64,000 bases of DNA, from NCBI GenBank assembly GCA_964291275.2, contig OZ219799.1, forward strand, positions 186,001-250,000, in the 5' to 3' direction. This document shows positions 62,147 to 64,000 of this stretch, in pieces. The notes under the pieces were generated by a model that saw nothing but the letters and a program-made list of their open reading frames with translations, searched no databases and was not told the origin of the DNA. Within the stretch, counting starts at the first letter, position 1, and every line of letters starts with the position of its first letter. This stretch comes from Bin80 sp964291275 (GTDB taxonomy: Bacteria > Bacteroidota > Rhodothermia > Rhodothermales > Bin80). Both the position numbers and the translations under genes were made by a program.

Positions 62147-64000
62147 ATGATTTTCCTTTTTTCTGCATGCGAACCGAGGCGCGGAAGTTTTTTCGTCTCC
62201 GCAGCCCTTCTACTAATCCTGGCCTTACTTGCGCCGACGACTCTGGCGCAGGAAGAGCCTATCAAGGACGATCACGCCCGCCGCAAGCTACGCCCCTTAC
62301 TTGCGCCAACAGCCCTGGCGCAGGAAGAACCGTCGTATAAGGCAGGTGTCGTCGTGGTCCAGTTTTCTCCAGGTGTCTCCATTGCCAACAAGGCCACCCG
62401 TGCAGGACTGCAGGACTTTGATCGGCGGGCAGCAGGTTACGGCGTCCATCTGATTGAGCGCGTGTATCCGTTTCTGGACCACGTGGAGCCGACGCCGAAG
62501 ACCCGTCGCAACCTTCTGGCACTCCGCCGCACGTACTACGTGCGCTATACTGCCGACATCCTACCGAAAGAGATTTCCGCCGATCTGGCTTCGGCGCCGG
62601 GCGTGGTGTATGCCGAGCCGGTGCTGATTAATCGGACGCAGGCGGACCGCGGGCAGCGCGTGGATCCAAACGATCCGCACTTTGGCGATCAACCGGAGCT
62701 TCGTCTGTTGCAGTTACCGGAGGCGTGGGATGTGGTCAGAGGCGAGGAGGGCGCGCCGCGGGTCGTGATAGCGGTTGTGGACGGGGGCGGCGAATGGCGC
62801 CACGAGGATCTTCGCGCCAACGTGTGGACGAATCCGGGCGAGGTCGCGGGCAACGGCATTGATGACGACAACAACGGGTTCATCGATGACGTGCACGGCG
62901 TCAATTTTGCCAACCAAGACGACAGGGACAACGATCCGACGGGGCTGCCGGAGACGCCCGGCAGTGCTCTTCACGGCACGGCGAGTGCAGGATCGGCGAG
63001 CGCCGTGACCGACAACGGCGTAGGCGTAGCCGGTGCCGCCTGGAACGCCGAGATCATGCACATTAATATCGGTTGCACTCATGACAGCGGCCTCTGCTAT
63101 GGTTACGAAGGCATCCTCTATGCGGCTGCCAACGGGGCGGACATCATCAACGCGAGCTGGGGCGGTCTGCCAAGCACCGATGAACCAGTCACGTTCCTTG
63201 ACCAGACGCTGGATTTGGCCACGGACATGGGCGCGCTCGTGGTGGCAGCGGCTGGCAACGAAAATGGCAGCAATGACCTGTTTTTGCGCTACCCGGCCCG
63301 GAATCCGCGCGTGCTGTCGGTAGGTGCCACGGAGAAGGCCACACGCCGGCGGGCGGGCTTTTCGAACTACGGGAAGCTGGTGAACGTCTTTGCACCGGGC
63401 GTGGCCATTCTGACGACCGGATCCGGCAACGGGTATGTGTCCATCAGCGGCACGTCGTTTTCGTCGCCTCTGACGGCCGGCGTGGCGGCATTGGTGAAGA
63501 CGAGGTTTCCCGAGATGACGCCGGACGCGCTGCGGGAGCACATTCGGCTGACGAGCGACAACATGGATGCGGAGAACCCTGCTTACGCCGGGCAGCTGGG
63601 GCGTGGGTTTGTCAATGCGCTGGCCGCAGTTCAGACGCCGTCCTTGCCCGCGGTACGCCTCAAGCGCTGGAGCTGGGCCAACCGCGACGGCGACCGCCAG
63701 ATTGCAGCCGGCGATGCAGTGACGATTACGGCAACGGTGGTCAACTATCTTTCCGATGCCCGCCAACTCACGGTTGGGCTCGTGGGGGCCGAGCCGTATC
63801 CGTTCATAGACATGACGGGTGCGGAAGCGGATGTCGGCTACTTGGCCAGCGGAGACTCGGTTGAGGTCCAATTAGAGTTTAGGGTGGCCACGAACGCGCC
63901 TGTGAACCAGCGGGTGCGATTCTATACGCACATCCGCGACGGTGCGCACGAGGACCAGGCGGACATGCTTTCTTTTCAGGTCAACCGTTCGTTGGAGGTG
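62147..64000 (+). CDS. Secreted subtilisin-like (S8) serine protease, N-terminal 618 residues (runs off window)
   Basis: Open from ATG 62147 to the end of the window. The signal region is unusual: SAALLLILALLAPTTLAQEE followed 24 residues on by a second copy LLAPTALAQEEP, i.e. a short DNA duplication of the cleavage site. A propeptide-like region (residues 55-170) precedes the S8 domain, whose triad is seen as D212 (VVDGGGE), H276 (HGTASAG) and S437 (GTSFSSP), with the oxyanion Asn in INASWGG. A calcium-type loop GIDDDNNGFIDD lies between D and H. After residue 500 a beta-sandwich region starts (ITATVVNYLSDARQLTV), as in large Rhodothermota exoproteases that end in a sorting tail. Confidence 0.93.
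   Translation, partial: MIFLFSACEPRRGSFFVSAALLLILALLAPTTLAQEEPIKDDHARRKLRPLLAPTALAQEEPSYKAGVVVVQFSPGVSIANKATRAGLQDFDRRAAGYGVHLIERVYPFLDHVEPTPKTRRNLLALRRTYYVRYTADILPKEISADLASAPGVVYAEPVLINRTQADRGQRVDPNDPHFGDQPELRLLQLPEAWDVVRGEEGAPRVVIAVVDGGGEWRHEDLRANVWTNPGEVAGNGIDDDNNGFIDDVHGVNFANQDDRDNDPTGLPETPGSALHGTASAGSASAVTDNGVGVAGAAWNAEIMHINIGCTHDSGLCYGYEGILYAAANGADIINASWGGLPSTDEPVTFLDQTLDLATDMGALVVAAAGNENGSNDLFLRYPARNPRVLSVGATEKATRRRAGFSNYGKLVNVFAPGVAILTTGSGNGYVSISGTSFSSPLTAGVAALVKTRFPEMTPDALREHIRLTSDNMDAENPAYAGQLGRGFVNALAAVQTPSLPAVRLKRWSWANRDGDRQIAAGDAVTITATVVNYLSDARQLTVGLVGAEPYPFIDMTGAEADVGYLASGDSVEVQLEFRVATNAPVNQRVRFYTHIRDGAHEDQADMLSFQVNRSLEV

Noticed and set aside
62714..63871. Long minus-strand frame of 385 codons
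   Set aside because: It is the antisense shadow of the S8 protease, whose triad, spacing and signal peptide are clear on the plus strand; the minus frame is Arg-rich with no family motifs.

Overview
The window looks like chromosome of a Gram-negative bacterium of the Bacteroidota/Rhodothermota side of the tree. The F-type ATP synthase genes are split into an atpB-E-F-H-A-G block and a distant atpD-C block. There are also a DUF3078-type outer-membrane barrel, a bactofilin, GEGP-type 6-bladed propeller and DUF5117-type metalloprotease families, and many signal peptides and lipoboxes. The phylum is my inference; the genus cannot be read from the window.

Layout. 1-3566: metabolic genes (start of a TRAP substrate-binding lipoprotein, SDR oxidoreductase, class III aminotransferase, FGGY sugar kinase). 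3822-10050: a nested set of mobile elements. A protein-kinase gene remnant holds a group II intron; its reverse-transcriptase end is interrupted by an IS with 12-bp inverted ends and a perfect CCAG target duplication; that IS in turn contains a second IS. 10263-12844: a lipoprotein propeller gene cleanly split by an ISL3-type IS. 13290-13512: two tRNA-Ser genes. 13557-19573: atpG, A, H, F, E, B, two small ATP-synthase-associated membrane proteins and a bactofilin, all on the minus strand. 19622-31008: housekeeping and envelope genes (M23 peptidase, DUF721, GluQRS-like, TolC, MlaC, glycosyltransferase, a GH-like/membrane fusion, M14 peptidase, RecJ).

31234-45838 is a type III-B (Cmr) CRISPR-Cas locus: divergent cas6, then cmr2(cas10)-cmr3-cmr4, then one very large ORF, then a CARF effector, cas1, cas2, a leader and a 12-repeat array. 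The large ORF appears to be a fusion of Cmr5 + Cmr6 + Cmr1 with an extra C-terminal basic, OB-like tail. All six Cmr subunits would therefore come from four polypeptides. The CARF effector looks broken: an IS separates the CARF part from a downstream ORF carrying the HEPN-type RNxxxxH motif, and a frameshifted tail is visible before the IS. Interference and cyclic-oligoadenylate synthesis look intact (HD and GGDD motifs present), while this ancillary RNase arm may be dead.

46158-50163: MFS transporter, DUF3078 barrel, atpC and atpD. 50429-52912: large zinc metalloprotease. 52926-58118: a second possible defence or DNA-handling operon. It encodes a RecQ-family helicase fused to a ComF-like phosphoribosyltransferase domain, followed by two overlapping genes that hold three divergent DprA-like units. 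58123-59121: thiL. 59447-62044: mobile debris (a 256-bp MITE-like element, an IS1380 element, an IS1595 fragment). 62147-64000: start of a secreted subtilisin-like protease that runs off the window.

The two most interesting objects are the Cmr5-Cmr6-Cmr1 fusion and the RecQ-PRTase/triple-DprA operon.
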